In this document: positions 1 to 8,394 of the stretch, in pieces
Position numbering within the stretch: the first letter of the stretch is position 1
Layout of the letters: the number at the start of each line of letters is the position of its first letter
DNA from: Leptolyngbya ohadii IS1
Lineage (GTDB): Bacteria > Cyanobacteriota > Cyanobacteriia > Elainellales > Elainellaceae
Length of the DNA stretch: 64,000 nt
Reading direction: 5' to 3'
Assembly (NCBI RefSeq): GCF_002215035.1
Contig: NZ_NKFP01000003.1
Span: 136,437 to 200,436 of the forward strand
Program-made: the position numbers and the translations under genes
Notes under the pieces: model-generated
The model's input: only the letters and a program-made list of their open reading frames with translations
Told to the model about the DNA's origin: nothing
The model's database searches: none

Positions 1-434
1 GCCATTGCCGATCGCATTAGTGGCTTGGATGCAGGGGCAGACGATTATCTGGTCAAACCTGCCGATGTGTTTGAACTCCTGGCGCGGGTACGGGCACTGG
101 GACGACGATCGCCCCTCTGGACAGGGGATACCCTTCACTTGAAGACCTGACGCTTAACCTGCAAACTATGACGCTGGAACGAGGAGATTGCAGCAATCAG
201 CTTTCGACCCGCGAGTTTCAGTTTTTAGAATATCTGATGCGCCATCCGCGTCAGGTGCTGTCCCGCGATCAGATCGAGCAGGCTTTGTGGGAATGGGGCA
301 GCGAACCCGAAAGCAATGCCGTCACTTCTCTGGTGCGTCGGGTACGGCAGCGGTTGCAAACGGTGGGTGTTGCCTACTGGCTCGAAACGGTGTACGGCAT
401 GGGATACTGCCTTAATCCCGATGTTCAATCGTAG
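1..434 (+). pseudogene. OmpR-family response regulator, 5'-truncated by the window edge and frameshifted
   Basis: This is the C-terminal part of a two-component response regulator. The window opens inside the receiver domain: the sequence around [13 protein letters not shown] holds the conserved Lys-Pro. A winged-helix DNA-binding domain follows, with STREFQFLEYLMRHP and the VYGMGYCL wing. The receiver frame hits TGA at 148-150. The DNA-binding domain continues in another frame, open from about 123 and clearly matching the family from about 141. One missing base near 138-141 (CACTT|GAAGAC) would restore a reading of LHLEDLTLN. The domain order resembles cyanobacterial RppA/ManR-type regulators. 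The gene overlaps the downstream kinase by 14 bases, as expected for a cognate pair. It is either a recent pseudogene or a sequencing error. Confidence 0.8.
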
Positions 435-1677
435 CCGCCGAAACTTCGCCCACTGGTTTACGCTGTCGATGGGCAGCATTCTGATTCTGTTTGCCGGAAT
501 GGTCTACTATCAGTGGGCAGTGGTACGACTGGAGGAGAGCGATCGCCTCTTGTATCGAAAAGCCCGCATCATGGCAGCGAATGTATACTACGATCCGCGC
601 CAGGGTGAGGAGTCGATCGATTTAGACAATGTGCCGATTTTGGGTAACTACTCGCTGCCGCTGGGCAATGAGATTACCTATGCTCGCTGGTATTCTACTG
701 GGGGTCAGTTGCGTCAGTTTTACGGCACACCAGTTCCAGCAAAGCTACAGACTACCGCCGCCTTTGAGACGATTCAAACCGCTCCCCAATGGCTGCGGCA
801 AATTACCCTACCCGTTCAACAGGGGGGACAGACGATCGGCTATCTCCAGGTTGCTGTTCCTCTCACCGATGCTCAAGCTGCACTGAGGGAAGTCCTACTC
901 GTCTTTGTTCTTGCCGTACCCCTCACCCTGGGAGCGATCGCCCTGGTGGGATGGTATCTGGGTGGGCGAGCCATGCACCCGATTCGGGAATCCTACCTGC
1001 AACTCCAGCGGTTTACCTCCGATGCTTCCCATGAGCTACGTGCGCCTGTCGCAGCGATTCTCAGTAACGCCCAGGTGGGCTTGATGAGTCCCATCGATCA
1101 GGGACAGCCCAAACATAAGCGGCTAGAGAACATTGCGGAAACGGCAAAGCGAATGAATACACTGGTGAACAATTTGCTATTTCTAGCACGACAGGCAGGA
1201 CGAATTGATCCCGTTTCAATTCAGCCGATCGACTTGAATACATTGCTGAAAGAAATGATCGATTTTCCATCAATTCAGGCAATGGCTCAACACCTCACCC
1301 TGCATCTGGAACTACCTGAAGAAAAAGTGATCGTGAACGGCAATGCAGATTTGTTGCGACAAGCTGTTGTGAATTTAATTGCAAATGCGTGTAAATATAC
1401 GTCTGCGAATGGAAAAGTCTGGCTGCGATTGATCGATCGCGATTACGATGTCCTTATTCAAGTCGAAGATACTGGGGTTGGTATTCCCCAATCTGATCTA
1501 CCGCATATCTTCGATCGCTTCTATCGGGTGAATCAGGAGCGAACCAGGGAAACGGGGGGATCAGGGCTGGGATTAGCGATCGCTAAACAGATCGTAGAGG
1601 CACACGGTGGACGACTCGCAGTGACAAGTCAGGTCGGTCAGGGTTCTTTATTCCAGATGGAATTGCTGCCCTCTTAG
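421..1677 (+). CDS. Sensor histidine kinase (RppB-like)
   Basis: A membrane-bound sensor kinase of 418 aa, probable partner of the overlapping response regulator. I start it at ATG 421 (MFNRSRRNF); a longer reading from 316 would run through the regulator's C-terminus. A membrane segment at about 12-30 and a second at about 155-178 bracket an extracytoplasmic sensor region of about 120 aa. The H-box DASHELRAPVAAI places the phospho-accepting His near residue 204. The N-box NLIANACKY (about 317), G1 box DTGVGIP (about 350), F-box FDRFYRV and G2 box GGSGLGLAIAK (about 378) are intact. The kinase therefore looks functional although its regulator is frameshifted. The stimulus is not evident. Confidence 0.9.
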   Translation: MFNRSRRNFAHWFTLSMGSILILFAGMVYYQWAVVRLEESDRLLYRKARIMAANVYYDPRQGEESIDLDNVPILGNYSLPLGNEITYARWYSTGGQLRQFYGTPVPAKLQTTAAFETIQTAPQWLRQITLPVQQGGQTIGYLQVAVPLTDAQAALREVLLVFVLAVPLTLGAIALVGWYLGGRAMHPIRESYLQLQRFTSDASHELRAPVAAILSNAQVGLMSPIDQGQPKHKRLENIAETAKRMNTLVNNLLFLARQAGRIDPVSIQPIDLNTLLKEMIDFPSIQAMAQHLTLHLELPEEKVIVNGNADLLRQAVVNLIANACKYTSANGKVWLRLIDRDYDVLIQVEDTGVGIPQSDLPHIFDRFYRVNQERTRETGGSGLGLAIAKQIVEAHGGRLAVTSQVGQGSLFQMELLPS

Positions 1678-1681
1678 CAAT

Positions 1682-1852
1682 TATTCAGGCTTCACAGCTA
1701 TTCGTACAACCGGAAGTGGATTGGGAATGGCAGTCGTAAAAAAATGTTTAGATCTCCATCAAGGAGAACTCCTGCTAAACAGCAAGGTTGGAGTAGGCAC
1801 AGTATTTACAATCAAAATATCGCTGCCAAATGGAGTTGGTTTGCTGCCGTAA
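1682..1852 (+). pseudogene. Relic of a second histidine kinase (C-terminal ATPase end)
   Basis: An open stretch of 56 codons ending at TAA 1850-1852 has no start. It reads as the end of a histidine-kinase ATPase domain: TTGSGLGMAVVKKCLDLHQG is a G2 box, followed by a typical C-terminus with GVGTVFTI and SLP. It is not a duplicate of the kinase just upstream, whose corresponding stretch is GGSGLGLAIAKQIVEAHGG. It is most simply the tail of a different, degraded kinase. Confidence 0.65.
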
Positions 1853-1869
1853 TATCGAAGATAATGGAA

Positions 1870-2397
1870 TCAGGCAACATCATGAGGATGCAATATCCGG
1901 AAATTCCATCGACGCAGAACAGGTTCCGCTAATGCAATCTGACGTTCGGTTCCCTCCACAATTACAAGGCAATCCCGGTTAGTGAATCGATCGCGATACA
2001 GTTGGGTTTGCTCCCGAGGTGAAAACCAGCCTAAAAATGCGCCATGAAGTCCTCCAACCGCCGCTGCAATTCCGCCTGCACACAAGGTCATCAGCAAACT
2101 CTCGACTGCCAATGCTGGACCGATACCAGGAATTAATAAAGCACCGAATCCGATCGTTAATGTCGTAAGTCCGACCTGTGTACTGCCAACGATCGCGCCC
2201 GTTCTTGCACCTTCAGTCCGAGGAATCGCAGCAGGGTTTTCAAGTGGTAGGTCATACTGAGCCTGCTCTGAAGCGATCGTGACCACAGAAATTTGATAGC
2301 TGAGAAACTCACTGCCCATCAACACTGATATTGCTTGTTCTGCTTCTTTGCGGTTAGGAAAGACACCCACCGCTTGTTTTAACGCTTTGGAAGCCAT
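1870..2397 (-). CDS. Stress-type protein with glycine-rich membrane segment
   Basis: A 175-aa protein of a family often annotated in cyanobacteria as general-stress (YflT/17M-like). The N-terminal 60 residues (GVFPNRKEAEQAISVL, then a beta strand ISVVTIA) resemble the short alpha/beta stress domain. A Gly/Ala-rich hydrophobic hairpin follows (GARTGAIVGSTQVGLTTL, GFGALLIPGIGPALAVESLL, GGIAAAVGG), like glycine-zipper membrane inserts. The C-terminus (CLVIVEGTERQIALAEPVLRRW) is a second small alpha/beta unit. It is paralogous to the gene at 6046-6615, sharing LVIPGIGPALAVES-type core and the C-terminal VEGT motif. A GGAAGGAG sequence lies about 14 bases upstream of ATG. The exact role is unknown. 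Confidence 0.7.
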   Translation of the reverse strand: MASKALKQAVGVFPNRKEAEQAISVLMGSEFLSYQISVVTIASEQAQYDLPLENPAAIPRTEGARTGAIVGSTQVGLTTLTIGFGALLIPGIGPALAVESLLMTLCAGGIAAAVGGLHGAFLGWFSPREQTQLYRDRFTNRDCLVIVEGTERQIALAEPVLRRWNFRILHPHDVA

Positions 2398-2714
2398 AAT
2401 TCTGTCACATCTCCTTCCTACAAAACTTTCTAGGTACGAGGAATTCCTCCTATCCTATAAGTCGCTTAACCTGTGTTGAGCAAATTTTCTCCGCTTAAAT
2501 TTATAGCGATCCATCAGGTTAGCTGTTCTGCTTACATTCAATATGACTCGGAAATGTGACCTAAATGTGATAGCTCAGTCCCGATTGCTTCCTTTATAAA
2601 TCACGCCCTTCTTCTACACCTGGAGAATGAAACTGTTCCTCAAACGGTTTTAATAGAGTCTCTGGCGAGCGATCGTGGTAAGTATGGAATGTTTATTCAA
2701 AAGGTAAATTAGCG
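2398..2714. promoter_or_regulatory. Divergent intergenic region with a 12-bp palindrome
   Basis: This 317-base gap separates the leftward stress gene from the rightward TrkA gene. It contains a perfect palindrome GAGGAATTCCTC at 2438-2449, just upstream of the leftward gene's ribosome-binding site. A weak -10-like TATAGG lies near 2455 on the minus strand. No open frame or RNA gene was recognised. An operator role for the palindrome is inference. Confidence 0.35.
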
Positions 2715-3431
2715 ATGTACGTTGTAATCGGGGGTGCGGGAATGATGGGATTAGGTTTGGCTCAGCAGCTTCTCAAGCTGGGTCATACCGTTGCCATCAT
2801 TGATCTCGATACGCTTGCCTGTCGCTTTGCGCGGGAGAGGATTGGCGTGATGGCGTTTGAGGGCAGTGCGGTTAGCACAACGGTTCTGCTGGAAGCAGGC
2901 ATTCGGCAGGCAGATGCGGTGGTTACTGCCCTGAGAGACGATGCACTGAATTTGGCACTGATTACCCTCGCTCGCAGCTATGGCATTTCTCATATTGTGG
3001 TGCGGATGCGCGATCGCGAATTCCTGGAAGCTTATCGTCTAGCGCAGGCGAGCCATATCATCAGCACGATCGATTTAGCGGTCGCAACGATGGCAAACGC
3101 AATTGAGTATCCCGAAGTCGAGTCGATGATGCACTTTGAGCAGGGGCAGGTCGAAGTGCTGAAGCTACCCCTCCCCACAGATTGCTATGCCACAGGTCGC
3201 ACCGTCGCCCAGATTGCCCAAGATTCCCGCTTTCCCACAGGTTCTCTTATCATTGGCTACCAGCGTCATGCCCATGCCAATCTGGAAATCCCAAATGGCA
3301 ACACCGTCCTGGAAGCGGGATCAACGATTCTGGTCGTCACCCGCCCTGAACTCGTGCATCCGATGATCGATTTTCTGGGCATTGAGGCTAGTCGTCTTCC
3401 AACGTTAGAAGTTTCTCATCCAACTCTTTGA
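2715..3431 (+). CDS. TrkA/RCK-type NAD-binding potassium uptake regulator
   Basis: A 238-aa cytosolic protein with an N-terminal Rossmann RCK_N domain. It shows the nucleotide-binding motif GGAGMMGLGLAQQL at 6-19 and an acidic residue ending the second strand (AIIDLD). The C-terminal RCK_C domain has a beta-rich EVLKLPLP...GSLIIGYQR...AGSTILVVTRPE pattern. Such proteins gate Trk/Ktr-type K+ channels in response to NAD(H) or ATP. No channel subunit lies next to it. Its 3' end overlaps the convergent antiporter gene by 44 bases, so both may serve cation homeostasis. Start ATG 2715 has an AAAGGT-like sequence about 10 bases upstream. Confidence 0.85.
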   Translation: MYVVIGGAGMMGLGLAQQLLKLGHTVAIIDLDTLACRFARERIGVMAFEGSAVSTTVLLEAGIRQADAVVTALRDDALNLALITLARSYGISHIVVRMRDREFLEAYRLAQASHIISTIDLAVATMANAIEYPEVESMMHFEQGQVEVLKLPLPTDCYATGRTVAQIAQDSRFPTGSLIIGYQRHAHANLEIPNGNTVLEAGSTILVVTRPELVHPMIDFLGIEASRLPTLEVSHPTL

Positions 3432-5016
3432 CATAGGGCTGCACTAAATCCTCTGGGACAATGCGTTTGCGGAGGGCATCATTCACGGCTCCTTTTTCGG
3501 CAAGCAGCAGTCGGCGGCGAATTGCATCTAACCCAGGGCGACCGCTTCCTGTTTGATTTGCCCGATATTGATTGTAAAAGTCCCGCAGGGTGCGTTCAGA
3601 CTCCGCCACTTTTGCCTGATAAGATGCCCACAGTTCCTCGTAGACCGCCTTGGGCAATACGCCAGATTTCAGCAAACTATCCAGTTCATCCTGAGCCGCT
3701 TTCGCCGCAATGAGCTGAATCTGCAACTTGCCAGCTTCCTGCATTCTCTGGGAGCCGTGACCAATGTTGAGGCGTTTGATCAGCCAGGGTAACGCTAATC
3801 CCTGAATCACTAGCGAGAATAAAACTGAACCAAATACGAGTTCAATAATCAAATCCCGTCCGGTCAAAGTCAGCGGAATTGCGACTGCGAGTGCCATTGA
3901 AAGCGAGCCTTTAATATTCCCTAACACTAGAACGTGCTGCCAGCGAGTTGGAATCGGGCGATCGAACCATCGCAGTCCCGCCAGCAGCAAATAGACGGAG
4001 AGAATGCGTCCGATTTGATATGCCAGAATCACAAATAAAATAGAAGGCAGGATTCTCCACAGCGTCAGTGGATTAATCTCGATGCCAATCAGCAGAAAAA
4101 TAAACGTATTCACACCAAATCCTGCATATTCCCAGAAGCTCAGCAGCGTCATGCGATCGGAAGCAGAAGAACTGCGCGGCAGCCCCAAGTTGCCAAAAAT
4201 GAGTCCCGCAATCACGACCGATACCGCACCTGATACGCCTAGGAATTGCCCAATCTGAAAGGTTCCTAACGCTAAGGCAACGGTCAGCAGGAGACTGCTG
4301 AGGGAATCATCCAATCGCACAAAAAGAGGCAGACTTAAGTAGCCCAAGACGGCTCCCACTACTGCCCCACCCACGGAGACGAGTAGCAGTTCTCGAATCC
4401 CCTGTACGACTGTCAAAGAACCTGTCGCATAGATAACCAGAATTAGGTTAAAGGAAACCAGGGCAGCGGCATCATTGAACAGGGTTTCTCCTTCTACAAT
4501 GGTAGACAGCCGGGAAGGCACACGGATTTCTTTGAAGACGGCGATCATCGAAACCGTATCCGTGTTTGCCAGAATAATGCCAATTAGCACTGCCGGAATC
4601 CAGTCCAGTCCTAACCCGTATTTCACCAGAGCCGCAATGATACCGGAGGACAAAATCGAGCCGGGACCGGCAAGCAGGGCAATCGGCTTAAAGGTGCTGC
4701 GAAGACGACTAATATCGGTATTAATCGCGGCTTCAAAGATGAGAATCGGCAGAAACAGGTTGAGAACGAGAGCCGGATCTAACCCAATGCGACGCGATAA
4801 CACTTCAGTAATAGGCAAACCTGCAAGAACCAAGCCTGTGACGTAAGGAATTCGCAATCGCTGGGTCGCGAGAGCAACAATCGTTGCGATCATCAGCAGA
4901 ATAATCAGAATAATCGCGAGTTCTGGAATGCTCCCTGCTGCCTGACCCTCGATCGTCGCCTGATCGTTTAACGAAGGTGGTTGCGCTAAAATCCACTCCA
5001 TCACCCATTCTCCCAT
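3388..5016 (-). CDS. Na+/H+ antiporter, CPA1 (NhaP-like) family
   Basis: A 542-aa inner-membrane monovalent cation/proton antiporter. About twelve hydrophobic segments fill residues 25-410, beginning ELAIILIILLMIATIVAL. Family motifs include ILANTDTVSMIAV and the ion-site sequence EGETLFNDAAALVSFN around residues 180-190, corresponding to the conserved ND pair of NhaP proteins. A hydrophilic C-terminal tail of about 120 aa (from NIGHGSQRMQEAGK) is probably a cytosolic regulatory region. The start MGEWVMEW is used; a second Met lies five residues in. The gene is convergent with, and overlaps, the TrkA-like gene. Confidence 0.9.
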   Translation of the reverse strand: MGEWVMEWILAQPPSLNDQATIEGQAAGSIPELAIILIILLMIATIVALATQRLRIPYVTGLVLAGLPITEVLSRRIGLDPALVLNLFLPILIFEAAINTDISRLRSTFKPIALLAGPGSILSSGIIAALVKYGLGLDWIPAVLIGIILANTDTVSMIAVFKEIRVPSRLSTIVEGETLFNDAAALVSFNLILVIYATGSLTVVQGIRELLLVSVGGAVVGAVLGYLSLPLFVRLDDSLSSLLLTVALALGTFQIGQFLGVSGAVSVVIAGLIFGNLGLPRSSSASDRMTLLSFWEYAGFGVNTFIFLLIGIEINPLTLWRILPSILFVILAYQIGRILSVYLLLAGLRWFDRPIPTRWQHVLVLGNIKGSLSMALAVAIPLTLTGRDLIIELVFGSVLFSLVIQGLALPWLIKRLNIGHGSQRMQEAGKLQIQLIAAKAAQDELDSLLKSGVLPKAVYEELWASYQAKVAESERTLRDFYNQYRANQTGSGRPGLDAIRRRLLLAEKGAVNDALRKRIVPEDLVQPYVKELDEKLLTLEDD

Positions 5017-5501
5017 AGAACATTCTTCAATTCAGGATTACTGTAGCCTCTACTGGGCAATGTTGCATCTTACCTCGAACAACGTTCTTATGGATTTGAA
5101 ATAGCAGCATAGCGAATCGGATTATGGCTAGCGAATGCATTAGTTGAAGTAGAGTAGCAATCTCTTTTGGCGTCAGCAAAAAACTACGTTTTGCCTGGTT
5201 GCGATATCTCTATTGTGAGTTGCCCTCTGTTGTCTATTGCTTCTCTTACCTCTATTTCCCTAACCCCTGTCCTAACTATCCGTTGCGCCCTAGATAGAGG
5301 ACGAGCGGTTCTCCCTACGGTTTGGGTCGGTTAGCAGAACCAAAGCAGAAGACCTTCAGCGGTTTCCTATCGTTACAATAGAGACATGACGATAAATCGT
5401 TTATCCCCTCACGCCACAGTAGCGAGAGCGGGACGGAAGTAGGGCACGCGCTGCCTAGAGGAACGCGCTTTATCTGAACTATTCGTTGAAGGAGAGAAGA
5501 G
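5017..5501. other. Intergenic region, probable promoter of the DUF4278 gene
   Basis: This 485-base gap has no credible coding frame. A -10-like TACAAT occurs at about 5374-5379 without a convincing -35. A strong ribosome-binding site (GAAGGAGAG) immediately precedes ATG 5502. The stretch at 5300-5350 is rich in short complementary segments, but I could not match it to a known riboswitch. Confidence 0.3.
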
Positions 5502-5858
5502 ATGTTGAATCTGAAATATCGTGGGACGACTTATTCCTACAAATCCGCTCAACCGATCGCAGATGCAGTTCCGGTTACTCTGAGCTATCGGGGTGTTCAC
5601 TATCAGCCAACTAATCAACCTGCTCCTGCATCAGCCGTGCTATTGAAGTATCGGAGTACGTCCTACAAACTAGGACAGAGCGGACAGCCCACTGAAGCGA
5701 TCGTCCCTCAAACAGTGTCTCGTCGAGATAAAGTGGCGGGCATCCACCAGCAAAGCCTGCTAAAGAACGTGCAGCGTCGCATTGAAGTTGCTCAGAAACG
5801 AGGCGACGATCGTCTGCTTGCCCTGCTGCTTGCCGAACGCGAACAGCTTGCTTCCTAA
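5502..5858 (+). CDS. DUF4278 repeat protein
   Basis: A 118-aa cyanobacterial protein built from three short repeats: LNLKYRGTTYSYK at 2-14, VTLSYRGVHYQP near 25-36 and VLLKYRSTSYKLG near 46-58. The LxYRGxxY core is characteristic of DUF4278. The remaining half is helical and basic (VQRRIEVAQKRGDDRLLALLL). The function of the family is unknown to me. A strong Shine-Dalgarno sequence lies before the start and a terminator-like hairpin follows the stop, so it is probably monocistronic. Confidence 0.85.
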   Translation: MLNLKYRGTTYSYKSAQPIADAVPVTLSYRGVHYQPTNQPAPASAVLLKYRSTSYKLGQSGQPTEAIVPQTVSRRDKVAGIHQQSLLKNVQRRIEVAQKRGDDRLLALLLAEREQLAS

Positions 5859-5881
5859 TTACAAGCATCGTTTGTTGGATT

Positions 5882-5923
5882 GCCTGCACCGCAGCTCTTA
5901 ATTGGGAACTGTGCGGGCTTTTT
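5882..5923 (+). terminator. Intrinsic terminator after the DUF4278 gene
   Basis: A GC-rich stem pairs GCCTGCAC..CAG (5882-5894, with a two-base bulge) with CTGTGCGGGC (5909-5918). A run of five T residues follows at 5919-5923. It begins 24 bases after the DUF4278 stop codon. Confidence 0.6.
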
Positions 5924-6045
5924 GCTTAAAAGGACGATCAATTAAGCGATCGCGCACCAGCTTTGTCACTTTTAAATCACATTTATTAGCGATACTAGAA
6001 ATGGATAGGTCAGGTTGCTGGTCTAGAAGCAACAGGAGGCAGCAG

Positions 6046-6615
6046 ATGATGAAACTTGAGCAGAAGTCTCCTCATTTAGTAAATTCCGATCAACTGGGGT
6101 ACGCAACTGGCATCATCTCTACCCGTGAGGCACTAACACAGGTGCTTGTTGAACTAGAAAGTAGTGATTTTCTGATGAAGAGAGTCGCTGTGTTTCCTGT
6201 GGATGCTAAACATGAAAAACCGAATCAGAATGCTGGTTCAGGTCCGCGAACCATCACTCCGATCGAAGGGGCTAGAGCAGGCGCAATTACTGGAGGAGCC
6301 GCTGGAGGACTGCTTGCATTAACAGCCGGACTGGGTGCGTTGGTCATTCCCGGTATTGGTCCTGCACTAGCGGTTGAATCTGTACTGTTCACGCTGCTGA
6401 TGAGCGGAGCTAGCGCGGCATTCGGTAGCGTCATGGGTTACTTTCAGGGTTGGTTTGCTCCTGAAAAGCAAGCCAGATTTTACGACTCATCCCCAGACCC
6501 AGAAGAGTTTTGGGTGACGATCGAGGGCACAGCAGATCAAATCTGGCAAGCGGAAGCAATTCTACGCTACTGGCGGGTGCGAGAGTGGCGCGTTCATCAG
6601 TGTCTTAACTATTAA
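6046..6615 (+). CDS. Stress-type protein with glycine-rich membrane segment (paralogue)
   Basis: A 189-aa paralogue of the gene at 1870-2397. I use ATG 6046 because AGGAGG lies six bases upstream; a longer frame from 5902 would run over the upstream terminator. The N-terminal part (GIISTREALTQVLVELESSDFLMKRVAVF) matches the short alpha/beta stress domain. The middle is a glycine-zipper-like hydrophobic hairpin (GARAGAITGGAAGGLLALTAG, GALVIPGIGPALAVES). The C-terminal segment (FWVTIEGTADQIWQAEAILRYW) repeats the VEGT-type motif. It may act at the membrane; its substrate or partner is unknown. Confidence 0.7.
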   Translation: MMKLEQKSPHLVNSDQLGYATGIISTREALTQVLVELESSDFLMKRVAVFPVDAKHEKPNQNAGSGPRTITPIEGARAGAITGGAAGGLLALTAGLGALVIPGIGPALAVESVLFTLLMSGASAAFGSVMGYFQGWFAPEKQARFYDSSPDPEEFWVTIEGTADQIWQAEAILRYWRVREWRVHQCLNY

Positions 6616-6782
6616 TCCCATCACCCACAAATGTTGTAGGTGTCCAAGCATTTGAATAAGGCAAAGGATTAGAGCCGCTTGACTTGACGTTGATGTAAGA
6701 CGATTCTAGCCGTACCGATAACTAAAACGATCGCCCCTAATCTAATCAGTGCCTTCTAAAATATGCGGACTGAATTAATGCC

Positions 6783-7382
6783 TCAATGCGTCAAATCAAC
6801 AATTCGCTTGCACAGGCGTTTCATCAGCGGCAACTCGTGGCTTACAACCAGTACACCTACATTGTGAGTTTGAGCGTAGCGGAGAACGGCTTGCCAGATT
6901 AAAGCCTGCGTATTCGCATCCAGCATTGCTGTCATTTCGTCTGCAATCAAGTAGCGCGTTGCTCGGTTCAGAACTCGCGCCACTGCAATACGCTGAAGCT
7001 CGCCGCCACTCAACTCGTGCGGATAGCGATCGAGCCAGTTCTGGTGAATCCCCAAGGTTCGCTGCAAATCCGTCGCAGGAAACTGTCCTTCCTCTAGAAT
7101 CTTGCGAATCTTCCACCGGGGATTGACGGCAAGTTCCGGGTTTTGAAAAATGAGTTGAACTGGCGCATAGCCGCGCTGAGGCAAAGGGCGATCGTCTATC
7201 CTGACAGCTCCCTGGGTGGGCACTAAGTAGCCGGACAGCAATTTGGCAATCGTGGTTTTGCCGAAGCCTGAGGGTCCCATTAGTCCGACGACTTCTCCGG
7301 GAGCGATCGTCAGATCAAAGTTACGCACAATCCACGGGTGTTGCTTACTGTAACGAAACGAAAGCTGCTCACCGCTCAGCAT
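6783..7382 (-). CDS. ABC transporter ATP-binding protein (OppF/NikE-like)
   Basis: The second ATPase of a nickel/oligopeptide-type importer, 199 aa. Walker A is GPSGFGKTT (Phe where Ser is common), the signature is LSGGELQR, Walker B is LIADEMTAML and the switch His is in VVSHELPL. It is shorter than usual for OppF/DppF proteins and lacks their C-terminal Cys-containing extension, so it is a bare nucleotide-binding domain. Its start overlaps the end of the upstream ATPase by seven bases, giving translational coupling. It is the last gene of the leftward transport operon. Confidence 0.85.
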   Translation of the reverse strand: MLSGEQLSFRYSKQHPWIVRNFDLTIAPGEVVGLMGPSGFGKTTIAKLLSGYLVPTQGAVRIDDRPLPQRGYAPVQLIFQNPELAVNPRWKIRKILEEGQFPATDLQRTLGIHQNWLDRYPHELSGGELQRIAVARVLNRATRYLIADEMTAMLDANTQALIWQAVLRYAQTHNVGVLVVSHELPLMKRLCKRIVDLTH

Positions 7383-8392
7383 GATTCCTCTCCATGCTCA
7401 TTCATGTGCTCATTTCTGCACTCATTCAGGTTCAGCATCCGTTTCTCGTTCAGTTTCAGCGAATGCTCCTCTGCGTGAATACACCGCACGGGCGCACCGC
7501 GCACCAATCGAAACGGGGGACGCTCCCCCAGACAGGCTTCTGTCACCCACGGGCAGCGATCGGCAAAGAGACAGCCGGACGGCAAATCATCGGGACTGGG
7601 CTGACTGCCAGGAACCGGGATAAAGTCATTTTGGGGCAGCGATCGCCAGAGTGCCTGGGTATAGGGATGGCGGATGGTGCCTTGAGGAAAGTCCTTAGCA
7701 GCGGCGATTTCAACCGTGGTTCCGGCGTAAAAGACCGCAACGCGATCGGCAACTTGCAGGGCAGCTTCGATATCGTGGGTAATCAGAATAACTCCCTTGC
7801 CTTCGTTCGCCAGTTCACGCAGGTGATTCAGCGTTTCCTTCACCGCATCCGGGTGTAGTCCGGGCGTGGGTTCATCGGCAATGACCAAACTTGCCTGACT
7901 GACAACGGCAGTAGACACCAGCACCCGTCGCGCCATGCCGCCAGAAACCTGAAACGGATAGTGTTGCTTCACGATCGGAGCCAGCCCGTAGCGGCTGAAC
8001 GTGGCATCGACTTTTCGACCTGCCGCCTGTTTAGACAAACCACCCAGTTGAGCGACCCGCTGAACCTGAGTGCCTACCTGCATCAGCGGATCGAGATAGC
8101 CGATCGACTGCGGAATCAGGGCAATGGTTTTGCCCCGTAGCGTTGCACAGCGATCGGGGGTGAGTTGCTCTCCCTGGAAGAGCATTTCGCCGCTCGTGCT
8201 GGCATTCGAGGGCAGAATTCCCAGCACAGCATGAGCCAGCAAACTTTTCCCGGAGCCGCTTGCTCCCACGATCGCCATCACTTCCCCAGCCTGCACGTCG
8301 AGATCCAGTTCAGTAATGGGGGTAACTTGCTTTTGAGCTAACCCCTGGTCGTACATCGTAAAGGTGACGCTGAGATTTTTAACCGACAGCAT
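7376..8392 (-). CDS. ABC transporter ATP-binding protein (OppD/NikD-like)
   Basis: The first ATPase of the importer, 338 aa. Walker A GASGSGKSL lies near residue 43, the signature is VSGGMARRV, Walker B is LVIADEPTPGL and the H-loop is ILITHDIE. The C-terminal extension contains GCLFADRCPWVTEACL and a later PVRCIH, the Cys-rich tail of peptide/nickel transporter ATPases. The gene begins two bases after the permease stop and overlaps the next ATPase. It hydrolyses ATP on the cytoplasmic face to drive uptake. Confidence 0.88.
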   Translation of the reverse strand: MLSVKNLSVTFTMYDQGLAQKQVTPITELDLDVQAGEVMAIVGASGSGKSLLAHAVLGILPSNASTSGEMLFQGEQLTPDRCATLRGKTIALIPQSIGYLDPLMQVGTQVQRVAQLGGLSKQAAGRKVDATFSRYGLAPIVKQHYPFQVSGGMARRVLVSTAVVSQASLVIADEPTPGLHPDAVKETLNHLRELANEGKGVILITHDIEAALQVADRVAVFYAGTTVEIAAAKDFPQGTIRHPYTQALWRSLPQNDFIPVPGSQPSPDDLPSGCLFADRCPWVTEACLGERPPFRLVRGAPVRCIHAEEHSLKLNEKRMLNLNECRNEHMNEHGEESC

Positions 8393-8394
8393 GG

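Noticed and set aside
5280-5360. Possible riboswitch before the DUF4278 gene
   Set aside because: Some complementary segments exist, but no known aptamer consensus fits.
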